Under the pieces are notes generated by a model, which worked only from the letters and a program-made list of their open reading frames with translations, searched no databases and had not been told where the DNA came from. 64,000 bases of DNA from Helopsaltes ochotensis (lineage: Eukaryota > Chordata > Aves > Passeriformes > Locustellidae): contig VXBM01000214.1 in the NCBI GenBank assembly GCA_013400155.1, positions 813,328 to 877,327 of the forward strand, written 5' to 3'. Shown one piece after another: positions 27,601 to 42,600 of the stretch (position 1 is the first letter of the stretch; each line of letters opens with the position of its first letter). A program made the translations under genes and the position numbers.

Positions 27601-30600
27601 ATGAAGAGCATTGCATGGATTCCATCATGGATATAGACCATAGGCATCTCAAAGTCAGGTTTGCTTCCTTCTCCTTCCCCAGAATCTTACTGGTAGCAGG
27701 CAAGATACATACAACTTACCGTAAAAAACCAAATCAAGCCCATACTTTTGATCTATACAAGACACTTGAACAAGAAAAATATCTATACAATCATCCAGTG
27801 CTACAACAAAATGACCACCCTCAGACTGCAGCTGGCTCTCCCAGCCTTAAACACAAAATTTTGAGAAGTAAAACTGTCAGAAAAAGCTAAAGGAAGGCTT
27901 TCTGAAAACTGAAATGAAGGGGAGGGGGCACTTAAACTGAGAGCAAAAAAACCCTAAAATCCAAAATCCCCAAGAAAACCAGGAGGTGGCGCTAAGACCA
28001 AAAGGATAAAGAACTGGGCAAAAGTCACACTTCCTAGTGATTTATTTCTTAGTCATCAATTTTCAATTGATATCACTGTCTTGTTGGCTTAATGAGTTTA
28101 TCGTCCAGCTTCAACTGTTTTATTTGCTTCCAATTTATTATGTCACTATAAATGGTAAAATTCACTCATAAACCTTATCCTTGATATTTCCTCAAGCATT
28201 CCCCTGCGTCAGTCAAACTGTTCAAAAAGGACTTTCAACAGGTTTACCAAAGTTGTGGATCAACTGCCTACGTGTACTGACAAGAGAGGTGTTCTGGGAA
28301 AAGCAGAACACTTCCAGTTTCAGGTCTCACTTCACTCTCTATCGTCATTTACCCTCTTCCTCCTTTGAATGACAGATGTGAGACAGTAGTAAACCGCAGA
28401 GAGTGAGACTCTGGTGAGAACAGGGATGAACCTTCAGCAGGCAAGTCTATGTGTACATGCCTAACGTCATCTGTGTGAGAAGTGAGTGGACGGGAGCTGA
28501 CAGAAAACATGGCTTTGCAGATTTTTTACAATTAATACTGCTAATATCAGAGACGTTAGAAAATCTGAAGAGGCAAAAATGTAAAACTAGGTGAACCACA
28601 GAGAACATAATCTTCTATACATACTGAAATTCCTTTAAATCCCTTTTCCTAAACTGCCTTATGGACAATAAAAAGAAGCATTCCTTTGATATCACAGGTG
28701 AGAACGGTGATAGGATGGACAGGTCTAGGATGGAACTAATGAACCATACCTGGATCTTAGACAACTCTTGTACAGAGGGTTGGTCAATTTGTAGCTTGTC
28801 TATACGCTTCTTTAATTCATTGATTCCAGCATCTAGTTCCTTTAAACCTTCTTCTGCCTGCAGTATGACCTGTATATGAAAATTACATTGCTTAGTTTTA
28901 AGTTTCAATATCAGTAGTGTAGTTGGCCCATGATCATATTCTTTCCTGCTTGTAGTACTAATCACACCCTCAATGTGCTGAAATTTTAAAGGATGCATTG
29001 AAGGAAACGTACTAATTAAAAGTTGGGAGAGCCCATTTTTTTTCTTAACGTTAAATAAGCTTATCATTATAACAAGCTGTTATATTTAATAACAAGCTGT
29101 TTTAGTATCATATAAAATACTATGCTTAGTATTTTTTATACCAAACATCACTATGAATTTCCATGCTTTTAACTAGAGGCCCAAAATAAATTGTGTTTTA
29201 ATGCAACAATGTAATTTCAAGAATTTTTTTTATTAACAGTCATTCCTGTCATCTTTGAGTGCCAAGCAAACAACCATCACAGCAGAACCCATGTATGAAA
29301 GCAAAGAGCTGTGTGTAGTTCCCTTTCAAGCCTGGGATGGGGCCAAAACTACTGTCAAGGAAAAAGACTTGTACCTCCCATTTTGCAGTTGGAAAACTGC
29401 AATTTAAGAACATGGATTGTTTTTAGCAGGTGTCTGAAGTTTTTCCAATGGAAGTTAAGTTAAAAGCGTGAGGTAAATTCCTGTACTTAAAGTCCATTTT
29501 TGAGGCCCTTTCTTGGAAGTTTCCCATCCAAATAGTTTTGAACAATGGATGTGAAGTAGAACAACTGCTTTTCAGCAGCATGGAGTTTGCATAATACAGT
29601 CACCAAACTTCCACTTCCTGCAACTTAAGTCACCAGGCTGATTAAGGGCCTTATTTCTACTTTCCTAATCACATACTGAACAAGCAGCAATGCTTTTAAA
29701 TTTGAATGTCTTATCAGCCAAGGGAGATTTTCTGAAACAAATAGTTTCACTTGCTTTTGTTACCACATAGTTTTCCTAGCTGGTAGTTAAATTAATCATA
29801 CTGAAAATAAATTTTTGCCAATTTTTTGCATCACAGAAGATAAAAAAGAAAGACACAATGCAACCACTCTTTTTCATTCAGGAGACATAAACTCCTTCCA
29901 AATTTGAATGTCAGGTATATAAAGTCCAGTACTTCTGTTTAGCTGAAGGGTAAGTTTCTTCCATTCAGTCACCTGCTGGCACTAGACGTCACTAACAAGA
30001 AATATCTACAAAAAATTCATTTTTCTCACTGGCAAAACAGAAACAAGGAAACTTGGATATACTTTTTCATATAAATAATTATTCATCAGGCCATTCCTGA
30101 TAAAGAAATAACAATTCCTGCCTTAAATTAAAATGAGTAGTATTAAAGAAATCACTATAAACCAGTGAGCAGAAAAGTGCCTTTGGTTCTTAATAAAGTT
30201 TAATAGTCAAACAGTTTAGCAAAATCTGGACTTCTTTTGTTTATTAAGTTTTCTTTTTTTCAAATACTGCCCAATATAAACATACCTAGGTACTAGGTCA
30301 GCTGGGGAGATGAGAGAGACACTTTTGCTAGGTTTTTTGTCGTTGTTGTGCCTTTTTATTTATTTATATATATGTGTAGTATGCTCTTGGACATGCTCAT
30401 TTTCCTACACTTCAAGTGAACATGAATTTTCTCCCATTTAAAGTAACTGCTCTCTAGAATCCATTTATACTTTGGATAAAAACTTTACCTCTTCCCCTCT
30501 CCCCAAGTGACACATACATGGTAGTACCTGCATTTGTTCTGTTTCTGGTCTGTCAGCTGCCTCTGCTAATTTCTGTAGAACTAAGTATTTGTTATCGGCC

Positions 30601-33600
30601 ACCGATGTAAACATGAGCTTCAGATCATTCTGCAGGAGACAAAACAAACAAATAATAGTCAGTCACAGCACAAAACAACTGGAAAATATTCCATGCTTCA
30701 AAAAGTTTAAAGCACTAAATACTACATGGTAGCACTATAGCATAAAAACTATTCAAAAAGCATCATAATTAGACAATGAAAAAAATTTAACTTTGCTGAA
30801 AATCCAGTTATGGAAACTAAGAGCTAAAGGGACTCATATTTAAAACATATCTCGTGAATGCACTTCTACTTTTGGCTTCCAATTAAATAATTAGTTACTA
30901 GGAGTCATTACCTCCATGTAGCAAAAACATTCTTGTGCAGTTTATTCAACCACGTATGATTGTGAAAAAGCTTGGTTTTACTTTTTAGGGCAAGTTTTTT
31001 TAATACAAACTTGAGCAAATATAATACATAAGTAAACAAGGCCTCCACACATTACAGGGCTAACCATAAACTAAAACTTACAGAATATTTTATCAGAACA
31101 GACACATGAATATTACTCAACCATTTCACTGAAATACAATCATCGTTTTCTTGCACTCATTTTTATGGGGTTTTTAATTAAAAATAAACCGTACTGAGGG
31201 GCTTCATATGTTAATGATCATGATAACAATAACAAAAACTATAACAATAATAATAGGAAATAAGGTAGAGACCAAGTAAGATCTGAAAGCATTTCTGAAA
31301 TGTTTGAAAGGTTTTCTGAAAGTGCACATTCCTCCACTTATCAGAATTTTTTCATACTTGTACAACACAGACTTCCTTTTATGAAATGCCAGCAGAATGA
31401 GACAGCATGAAAAGATTATCACTTTACAGTAATTGCATGAGTTGTAGAAGCCTTCTGGCAGGGTTTAAATTTTGACTAATTATTAGGATATCAAATTTTG
31501 CATAGCCTGAGAAGTTTGATTTTTCAGTAAAAAAACCTGTGACAACCTTGTTCTTTTCGTTTGGTACCAAAAATTCACAGCCTTTATATTCCCATTTGAC
31601 ATACACCTCTGTTAATTTCATCACCTCATACCTTGAATGTGATGATTTGCTGGAGCCGTCCTTTCATCTGGTGGCATCTCTGATTTACCACTGACTCCAG
31701 CAAGGTCAGTCTTCGCAGGAGACAATCCAAAGTGTCTTCTATAATAACCCTCTTATCACTACTTTCCGGAAGTATCTGAGCAAACAAATTCTTGTTCTTA
31801 TCCACTTCTTCTGTTATGTCTTTGATTTCTTTGGCAAGAGACTGATTTTGTAGAAAAACAGAAGTGACAATTAGACATTCTGGAAAGCAGGCAAACATTG
31901 TCATAGCCGTTGTCAATTTTGCAGTGATGTAGTGAATTTTTTTCATAGTTGCTATACACACACTAGAAAAAGATGGCAGCTACAGTAACCTCTGATAGTA
32001 AAAAGATTCCATGCTCCAAGGAAAACAAGCGCTGGAACAAAATGATATGAAGTGACAGAAACATCTGGGTTGCATTAAAAGTCATCTAGTTCAACTCTCC
32101 TGAAGTAAATATGGACACATCTTCAACTACATCAGGATGCTCAGTGCCCTCTCATGCCTGAATTGGAATGCTTCCAGGGATGGGACATCCACCACCTCTC
32201 TGGATAACCTGCTCCAGCATTTCCACACTCTCACTTTGAAAAATTTCTTCCTTATATCTTGTCTACATCTATCCTCTTCAGTTGAAAACAGTTATTCCTT
32301 TGTCCTATTGCCCCTCTCTCTCCCCCACCACTCAATTTTTTCTGCCTCCCTCACCCCTAATTAATGTTGATGAATTTGTGCTGTTCCTATACCCCAGAGC
32401 ATCCATCCCTCTTTTTCACTTTGCTTCAATTTTGACAATGTGCTGTTCACTAATGCTTGGAAAAGATGTTAAACAGAAGAAAGAGTCTATGCTCTCTGCA
32501 ACATTCTGTACTTGGTCAACTGCAGAATGCTGCAGTTATATAGAGATTATGTCATCAAGATGTCACTTATCCAGGATTCTAACACTTTTGTCCTAAACAC
32601 TACATAAAATGCAGACTTACTGGCAATTAAAAGGAAGTCCTACTCATGGATTCCTTACCTCTTGCTTGCAGACATACGTTTCTGTTTCTTCCTCTGGCAA
32701 CAGAGCTGTAGCAACAAAGATCTGCTCTTCCACACCATCCAGCCACACGGACGTGGCAGTGACACCATCATACAGCTTCTGTTCAAGATGCAGGGTCTCC
32801 TCCACCCGTCCAGCCTGGGCAAAGAAACCAGAGAAGTCCAGAAATTTCACTGTTAATGTGGCTTTGCTGCAGGACAGGTGTAAAGACAATTGAAAATTAC
32901 CTCTGATGAGACATCTTCAAAGGCTTGATTCAATTCAACCAGTACTGGTGACACTATGGATTTATCTTCATCCTGTGTCTCCTCCTTATACAAAGGCATT
33001 CCAGGTATTAGTCTGTTTGGTCTGCTATAAAGCTGCTGAGAGAGAAGCACTTATTAGGACACATCTACCACATGTAGGGCACAAAATTCAGCTGCACAGA
33101 TTCCCTACTGACTGAGGCTATCACCTGCTAATGCTCATGGTCCTCCCATAAATGCTCCATGTCATGAATATTTTGCCTAAATACTGCTCAACAGGAGGTT
33201 CACTAGAAATGCAGGATAAATGCTTGTAGCCAGAATTAAAAATTACTAGTTTTACCAAAACTATAGTAAATTACTGCTCAATTAATACAAGGCATTTATA
33301 ACTTTGGAGGCTGATTAATGGAGTGTTATACAAACAAGAGTGGATTTGGGTCTATTAACAATAAAATGAAAGATGTGTGTTAATATAGACTTTGGTTTGT
33401 CCCCAGTTTAATTGATTAATCTCCATTTCTTTCAGTAGAAATACTGTGCCTGAAATTCTTTACCCACTGAGATCAAGAATAGAATGTAACCAACAAATTC
33501 AAACTGAAAATAACAGTTTTCCTCTAAGCTGTTGCCAGAGTACTGATCAATTCCAGAGGAATGATTTTTTACAAAATTATCCTGAGTTACCTAAGTAGAT

Positions 33601-36600
33601 AAACATTTTGTCTAAGCTCTTTCTTCCTTTCTAGTTCATTAACCTGATGGTAGTGCAAGTCAAATCACTTTGAACATGAGCAGTGCTGGTGCCAATATTT
33701 AGCAGTTTTTAAAGGTGTCACAAAAATAAATTGTTCCATAACTCATGCATTAACTACAACACCTTAATGGACCTACATATTGTACCTCTTGTTGTAACAA
33801 CTACTTTCAAAGAGAAAAGTGAAAGAGAAATCTAAGAAACCTACCAGCTGTTCTTTTTCCAAAGCTTTCTGGAGCAGTTTCTGCTTGGTACTGAATTCCT
33901 GGTTTAGGCTTTCCCATTTTCTCTTCATCTGTCCTTCAGATGATGGCTTCTCACCTTCTAATTCCTCAGAGAGTACATCAGGCTTCTCACTGAATCAGAA
34001 GATGCATAAACCATTTAAAGTTATAATTTTCCATTAGGAAATTCTACATTTAAATTAAATGCTACTTTTTCAAGCTTTGACTTGTTGGATTTGGCTTTAT
34101 TTTTCTGATAAGACAAAGGCTGTTTTGAACAGCAAGAAGTTCTTGTCTGATGAAGTAAGTCCTTTCTAAAAGACTTTTTAGAGTTGTAAGTACCAAAAAT
34201 AAGTAAAAAAATCCCCCAACCAGACTGAATATATACTACATTGAAATGTAACCTATAAAGAAATTTTAGTTCAAAGCATGAATAAATATTTTATCTGACT
34301 CCTTCCTCACCTCCTTTCTAAAAATGGTAGACATATTTTAATGCAGGACAAGCATATGAGTTTAGCTTTGTTAAACAGTTAATCACATTCAAAATTTTCC
34401 ATTTGGTGGGGTTTTTTTGTTTGGTTGGGTTTTTTTGTTTGTTTGTTTTATTTTTGTTTCTTTTAATTTCTATAGTACATCATCACTTGACAGAAGGAAG
34501 TCTCAAACAGAAGGAGACTGGTTAGGTACTTTCTGGCATTGGAATTAAAGCGTCAAAAGGCAAAATGCTTGCTAATTGCAGAAAAATAAAATTAAGCAAA
34601 GTGTATCTCATCTAGGAAAATCTGGTTATAATGGCAGATGCCAACATTTGAGGTAGATGTGATTCACACACCAGTGCTGGTCCATAAAGTTACAGTAACT
34701 GATCCACTGCTTCTCTAATGAGTCTTGCTCGTCTTTAATTTTAGTGTGATTTCTGCTAATAAGAATAAGGGCATTTCTAAACGCTGAAGGTGATCTATTA
34801 TCACAAAACAGTTTGTGTAACTGTGTTATCAGACCCCTGAATTAGAAACCAGGACTCCAGTAGCCTATGTGCAGTATAAAAATGATGAAACAAAAATCAG
34901 AGGACTATGAGCAGAACAGGGATGAAAGTATACGGATGACAAAGCACAGCCATAGAAATTTACTTTTTCGGAACAACACATGAAAGCACACCTTATAGAC
35001 AGGCCTTCAGTAGAGCTTTGCTGCGTTAGGATCTCTCCTCCACGGCACGCGACTGATCGAAGCAGATTCTTCTGCTCTTCTAGCTCTTGTTCCAGCTCCT
35101 AGCACAGCAAGTTACAAAAAAGCAGAACAAATCTCAAACAGACTGGTTTTGCCTTGGAAGGATACATCTACCTTGTTTAACTGTCATGGAAAGTTAGCTG
35201 AGCTACTTTGTGTAGCTACTTTCTGTGTCCAGACAGGGACACAGAAAAATTGGTTACATAAACTGGATTACTGAAGTAGTTACCAAATACAACAAGAGTT
35301 TCTGGAACCTACCCTAGTAAGAATATCTTCAAATCATTCAACACAATGTATCATGTAATATGCGTATCTTTGCTTGTATAAGGACAAAGTTATTATTTTG
35401 AGTATTATCATCTCTCCTTCGAGTAACTTAAATGGTTGATTCAATTTTATTCAACTGATAGACAGAAGTATAGAGTGATAACATGATTTGACCATAGTTA
35501 CTCAGGAACTGACTGTTACAGATATATCTGATGCATCATTACAAAAGCAGTAAGAAACAGTGCAAAAATTAATATTTCAGTGGAAATATTAACAAGAGTG
35601 GCCCAGCTAGTGGCCCAGCTATAGCATTAAGTGCAATGTAAAGATGGGAGTAAATGAAATGCAAAACACCAACTTTCTGCTGCTGCAGGGTACTCTGCTG
35701 CTGCTGTGAGCGAGTAGTTCTTGCTTGTGCCAGCCATTCTTGAACACTGGGGCTTTGTGAGGAAACGAAATCCAGATCACTCTCCTCGTTTTCTTGTAAA
35801 GATCCCTGCTTTAAGAAAGAGACATTAAGATTTAAAGAAGTCTCTTACATTGTTACAGAGCAGGCAGGTTCAGCTCACCTATGCAAAATCTCTCAAGCTG
35901 CTGGGTCATGTAAAATCTGAAATGAGCAATTACTTTAGATTTCTGACTTTTACTGGTTCTTGGTTACTAGCAAGAAAAGCATCTCTAAAAATGTAGAGAT
36001 AAACATGCATCATTGCACTTAGCATGTGCAGAGACCTTGGAGTGATGTGTTTCGAAAGACCATTCTGCTTCTTATAAACAGCCTTGATCTGTAAAGGAGG
36101 GGGCAGCTTTACCTGGTAATGCAGGGATTCAGTGGTTTGTTTCAGCCAGTTTTTTTATCTAATTAAAGCAATTTTCTTGTCTAATTGAAAAGCAGAAAAT
36201 CCTGGTTGTCATTCTGGTCAGTATTTATTTATCAGTAAGTACATAACTCTATGTTCGGCAGAAACACACTGGGTAAATAGCAGATGACATGATATGAACA
36301 GCAGAGAAAGTGAGATCAAACCACAGAATGTTAGAATAGCACAGCAAAAGAATCAGCTCCTTCCATTCATTTCTGTCATGTTTTTGCAACATGAGTGATT
36401 AGATTTCTGTGTAAGCAATGTAAAAAAGAACAAATGCCTTAATAGCTTAAAAAAAAGTTTTATCAACTTCTTGGCTTCCAAAGTCCATGTTGGCTGTAAG
36501 TTTAACTAATTTTAGCAGCCAATGTATACAAAGGTAGGTATTTTAACATGCTTGACCTTATATTAAAGTCAGACTTGTAGGTCTGGCTACTTAGATGTAC

Positions 36601-39600
36601 ACATCTCTCTGGATTTATTTAATATTACTCGCAGTCATATGACAACTGTAGAGCTTGCACCTTTTGGTTTTATTGGAAGCTTCAAGACCTAAAGCTAGGG
36701 CTTAATACTTCTCCCATTCTCTCCTATATATTCCATTTTTTTAGGATTCATATTATGCCCATGATTCAGCTTTTTTTATAAATAGATTAAGACTGCCAAA
36801 TGGTCTGACAGCAGGCTCTCCCAAACACAGACACTCTGTCTTCCAAATCAGACAGGGACCAGCATGGCAGAAGGTGGGTGTGGAAGTCCTACTTGCCTCA
36901 GTCACCTGGTGCTCCTTATGTTAACAATTGAGATGAACCTCTGCCACCAGTGACCCTAGCACTAGCCACTGAAACAGCAGAGTTTTGCTAAGTAATAGAA
37001 GATTAGGTGCAAGATTTCAATTTTAGGGGATGATGAGTGTACTGGAGTTGAAAGGACTGATTAGAGGATATAAAGTGTTAAGAGGTGCAAAACAAGCAAG
37101 AAGTACCTGGTGCTGGAAAGAACCATTAGCCCTTGCTTTATGAAATAACTTTGTTTTACTAAGGTTTCAGTTTGCAGGTAAACTCTGACACTTTACTTTG
37201 TAGGAACGAGTTTCTAGAAAAGCTGATGTAGTTGGAGTGTGAACAATGTTATTACAGAATGTCAGATTGGGCAAAGAAAATAGTATGTGAGATGTTAAGA
37301 AGGTCTGGAATTATAGCTTTTCTATTATAAGTTAGGAAGAAGAAAATCTTTCTGTAGTTTTTTTGGGGGAAAATCTGCTTAATTTTATATGCTCTAGGGA
37401 CCATAGCTATTCAATTGGTAAATTTCTTTAGAGAACAGTACCTAATTCTTCTTTGCATTTGAGTGGGCTGGTTGATTTCAGTTACATTTTGGGTCTCTTT
37501 TTCTCTGGGAAGAGGACTGAGAAGATACAATTTTGGAATTATACTGACATATATAATTAATAGTCTCATAGTTCTTGCAATAGCTAGGAGTGTAAAAGGG
37601 ATTGTGGCATTTGTTGATGCCATGTTTTGCAAACATGCTACTGTACATATGTTTTAGATCAAAAGTATTTGTGAACCAGATTGTATCATTGTCAAATTAC
37701 AGAACGTAAGTTTGAAAAAAACTTACATCTGCATTTACAATTGCATTTTCATTTGAAGTCTGTCTGAAGGAACTGTATTACATTTCCTTTAGACAGCCAG
37801 GAGATACAAGCTTGAACCTGTCTTTCCCAGCTACTGTCCAGTCTGGCACAGAAATAAATGGAAAATCCCTGAAGAAGATTAGGATGAAATCAATCTTTCA
37901 AAGGATTTCAGAATTACACAAACTTGTATGAGGCATACTTCTTCTTGTGAAACTGGAGTCATTCCTCCCCCACACATCCTTTGCAACACAAAGTAAAGAA
38001 ACACTATCTATTTTGTTGAGGTATTTTTATTACAGAATCAGTTCTACTTTGTTTTTTAAGGAGTCCATTCAGTTTCATTGCCCCTAAACCAGGGAATCAA
38101 CAGTAACAGACGCAATATTTTGTGTTAAATATAAAGTGGAGAGAGTATAGTCCAGAACATTCCTGTTCCAGCATGTTTCTGATTAGTTTCCCTGCTTTAT
38201 TTTATGAATAAAGAAGTTGGTCTCCAAGTCACTCACCTTTTCTGTATCACTAGTGACATTCATTAACTAAAATCAGAGGAAAACTGAAATTGTTCCAAGG
38301 AAGTCAGAGTATCTCACACTGACTCCTAAAAAGTCTTGTGCACAGGAGTAACAGACAAGCTGAAATATGCTTTCAGGAAAATAATAATCTTCCAGTGCCA
38401 CTTGGGAGGTTCTTTCTTTTGGGACAAGGCTAGACTACACTTCTGGGAAATTACAAGGTTACCAGAACATCTGAAGACATTTAGAAGTCTGAGTTTTTTA
38501 CATGCATGAACAACAGTGCTGTTGTTATCTTCTAATGTTTCTCCAGGTTAGTTCTCCACTGGCGTTAGACAGAATTTTGGGCATCCGATGCTCTTGGCCT
38601 CAGTCCTAACCGTTTGAAAAATGATGTAGAACTTCATTTGAAAAAAACTGCTCAGTGAAGATTAGAAGATGTTATACTGCCTATGTCTATTTTCCTACAT
38701 GATCTGTAAATGAAGTCAAAGAAAGGCTTGAAATTCATAAAGAAACTTGTACCTTGCATTCATGCACCATCTTAAATTATTCATATTCTATATCTGGAAA
38801 TTGTTTTGTTGTTACTTTAGATATTAGAAGATCATCCAAAAATCTGTTTTAAGAGTTTAAGTAAACTAAATCACAGCACTGCATTTAAAACCATTTTAAA
38901 ATATTTTAAAATTTAGCAAAAAACTCTGTGATGCCTTTTCACTTCACAGGTAATATATGAGAACAAAGTATCATGTGCCTACATGGTGTATATAACTTTT
39001 CATTTGTCTAGTCATGAGTTTTGATATGGGAGAATAACATTGAAGTTACCTCATCTTAGAGGCAATAGGAACAAATACCTGGGGAGTTCCTTTTTTATTT
39101 CTCTATTTTTCTGAAATTATGTGAAGTTTTAAAGTTATGCAGTTGCTTTGGACTAAAAATAGTTCTTAGAACATCAAGTGACTTTTCAAGCTAACCTCTC
39201 AGTAGACTTTAATCTGCATTACAAGCCAGAAATCTTTGAAGCTTATCATGTTTAATTTGCACAGCAAAGCCAAGNGAGGGAGTCACAGCAGGGCAAGCAA
39301 ATTCAAAACCAGTCAGTCACATTACATGGTTGGGTTTCTTGTATGTATTCGGTTCTCCACATGCTAGTTTGACCTAAAGAATGACCAAAAGCAACTGTTA
39401 AATACAATGAATTAGTGGCAATGAGCAGACCAAAGCTGCTAGGAATAGAAACCTAGGGCAAGACTGAGGTTGAAAGAATTTTTCCTTATTTAATATTTTA
39501 TTTGGTATAATGACGCTGCTAAGTATTAGCCATAATTAAAAATGTTCCCGTATGTTATCTGTTCACGCTGTTGTGCACACTGTAAAAAAGCACATATTTA

Positions 39601-42600
39601 GGATCATTCTCTGGTTGGGGAGAGTAATCCTGCCCCAGACTATACACAATCTAAACAGACTGGAAAGAGGAATAGGCTATATCCAGACCAATCTTATCAC
39701 CTACCTACTGTATTATTGTCCTTTCAGTGAAGATACTGAGGTTAGGATAGTTTTACCATAAAGCGATGTCAACTTGAAAATTACCAACTGAAGCTTTCTA
39801 GACAGTTCTTTATTTTGGAGTTATAACTCAATTTACTGACTAAAGATGAATAACTCAAACTGAATCAGTGCAACACTTTCACTCTTTTTTCCCAGTTGCA
39901 TAAAGTTGCTATGAAATCCCCAAACTCCTGCCCCCCATGAAAAGAGCTGGAAGGAGCCACTCACCCGAATGTTGATCTGTTTGTCGTGGAGCACTCTCTG
40001 CAGCTCCAGAAGGCTGCCCTTCAGCGTCCTGAGCTTCACAGCGAGCTGCTCTGCCTCGTCCTTGGTGTGAGCTTTCCCTTCCATAAGCAAGTTCTCGTTG
40101 TGCACAGACAACTCTGACAAGGCTACCACCTTCTGTTCTATTTCAACCAACATGTTCTGCAGCAGCAAAAACAAAGACCCAAATTCATACATTTTCCAGC
40201 ACTTGTCACGTTTTCAGGCACGACGACCTGTGGCCTACCTCGCCCCGTTGCCAAACTAAGAGAAAGTCAGATTATCATTGCTTTGCCTTCCAGTCCCATT
40301 CAGAGTTCTTTAGAATATGCTTGCAAATGTTTGCATTTGCCATTTCAGTTTGCAACTTTTTCAAAAAAAGGAAATCAAGAAGTTACTTGAAACAAATGAT
40401 TCATTGTAGAGGAGATGCTCTTTATTTGCATATTAAAGGTAAGGATGGCTAAGTAGCTAGACTGACATCCATTAACTACAAGAAATGAAGCCCACAGCCA
40501 GAGTTACTTCTTTCCTCTTCTTTCATTTACATGTAGTCAAGTGCTTCCTGCCTCCTCCTATGTATTGCTCTGGCTGTGTTGATAAGCTTCTCTTCTCACT
40601 ATTTGCTCTTTCTGATTGGTGCATGACGGACTTAAGGATTTCTGTATAATCCTCTTTAGTCTAAAGAGAGACTTAAAGTGACAAATCTCTGGCATGTTTA
40701 TTCTCAAAAGCTACTTTCCTGACATTCCATTAACCATTCATGTATTAGAGACACAGTGCATATTTTGATCTCCCAGATTCAATGCTCAAACAAGTCTTGC
40801 TCAAAAGCCTAGCCTGACATCAAATGCTATTGCTTCCATAGCAACTGTCAAGAATGAATTTAGAAATATTTCTCCTGAAGGAATATGTGCAGAATAAGAT
40901 CAGTAGTCTCTCTAAAAAGTGGAAAAAATATATAAAGTTTACTCCATTAAGATTTTAAAAAGCAGCAAAAGAACAGCAGTATTAACTCTTCCATAAAGTT
41001 AACTTTTCTTTTTGAGTTTCCTACAGACTATATTAAAAAAAATACTGCTTTGTTAAAGTTCATAGGGTTTATCTACATACAACAAAGGTCTCTCAAGGAC
41101 AGGTGATGAAAGAACTATTGAGACTAAGCAGACTGAAAATTTAAATGATGAAGTGTTGTCAGTGAAAATTCTTCAGACTTGCATGAAAATAAACTCATTT
41201 ATCCTAAAATAATTGAAATTCTCATTCTTTAATAAGAAAAGGTATCTTTTGTCCATCTGTCTCTTGTCTTTCTTATAATTTTAATGATCACATAATTCTA
41301 AACTATCATTAGAAAATAGAAAACTCCCACTAATTTGAGAACCTGGATGTTATGAATGATCTAAGTCTTGTTAATAAAAGTATTTGCAAAAACTCTTATT
41401 GCAGCAACATGTCTTTCCTCGGTTGTTTTGGTCTTCCAAGTTGATTAATCTTCAAGCCATAAAACCGGTAAATACGGATGATTATCCTTTATTTTTGCAT
41501 GTAAGGATTATTCCTAAAGAAAACACAGCACTATCCCAGTCATCACTGCTAGTGCTAGGATGCTCTTCAGCTGGAAAAAGACGTGTAGGAAAATACACTG
41601 CAGGTGTTTTCATACCTATCAGGTGAGCCGTTCAACAATTTCAGCTTGAGGGTAGCAAAAACGCCTTTAAAACTAAACAAAATTACATCTGAAAGATGTG
41701 AAACTTCAAACCTTCTGCAGTTAGGACATCTTGTTTTCCTACTATGTTCACAAGGGCTTTCTAAAGTGCTGTTTGCAATCTCCCATGAGAAAGAACAAGC
41801 TGTGTTTTGTTTCACAAATATTTGAGGAAGTTTACCAAGCATGTAGAAGATGCCAAAGAGCTCAGAAATTTCTCCCTCCACAAATATGCTGGCTCCTTCA
41901 ACTCAATGATTGTCTTAATGTTTTACCTGACAGTCTACCAGCTGTGCTTCCATGTCCATAGGTTCCTCGGCAGGAAGCAGAGTGGTGTCCAGTGTTGCTC
42001 GGGTACTGAGTAGCCAGTGGTCAAGCTCATCAGCCTCACAACGGTACCTCTGAAGAGCCTGCTCCTGCCGCTGTTCTTCGAGCTGCTCATTCAGTTTTTC
42101 CTAGAGGTAGAAATTATATTTTACTTTTTAGGAGAAATAAACCATAACAGTCACTTTTAAAAAGTTGCTCCTCTCTATTTTGCACAAATCCTACGCAGGA
42201 TTTCAAAGCCATAGTAGGACCTATCTTTTACAAAATATTATTTCTTTCAATTGATGAGTGTGTTTTTCTGATGACTGAAATTCTGTTTCAGTTCAGTCAT
42301 TTTATGTCTACTTTCTCCAGTAGAACTCTGCTGTTACAGCTTTCTAAAGGTGAAGTCTTTCCTGCCTCCTTTTGCTGCTCTCCTGGGCGTTTCCCCCCCA
42401 CTGATTCAGTTTGCCTAATTAGTACAGCACTCTTTGCTTAGGGAGAAAGACGCACAGGAAGAAAAGGAACGCACTGAGCCGAGAATGGATGGCAGGGAAA
42501 GGAGAGCAACTTTGCCTTTTTTGGCAGCAGGCTGTTAGCTTTACTGTCTTCCAAGAGAGGCACAAGAGGGGTACTTCAAGGACCAAACAAAGTAGGGGTG

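Noticed and set aside
39275..39275. Single undetermined base as a sign of a misassembly
   Set aside because: Both flanks are ordinary intron and exon order is consistent on each side; it is just an ambiguous call.
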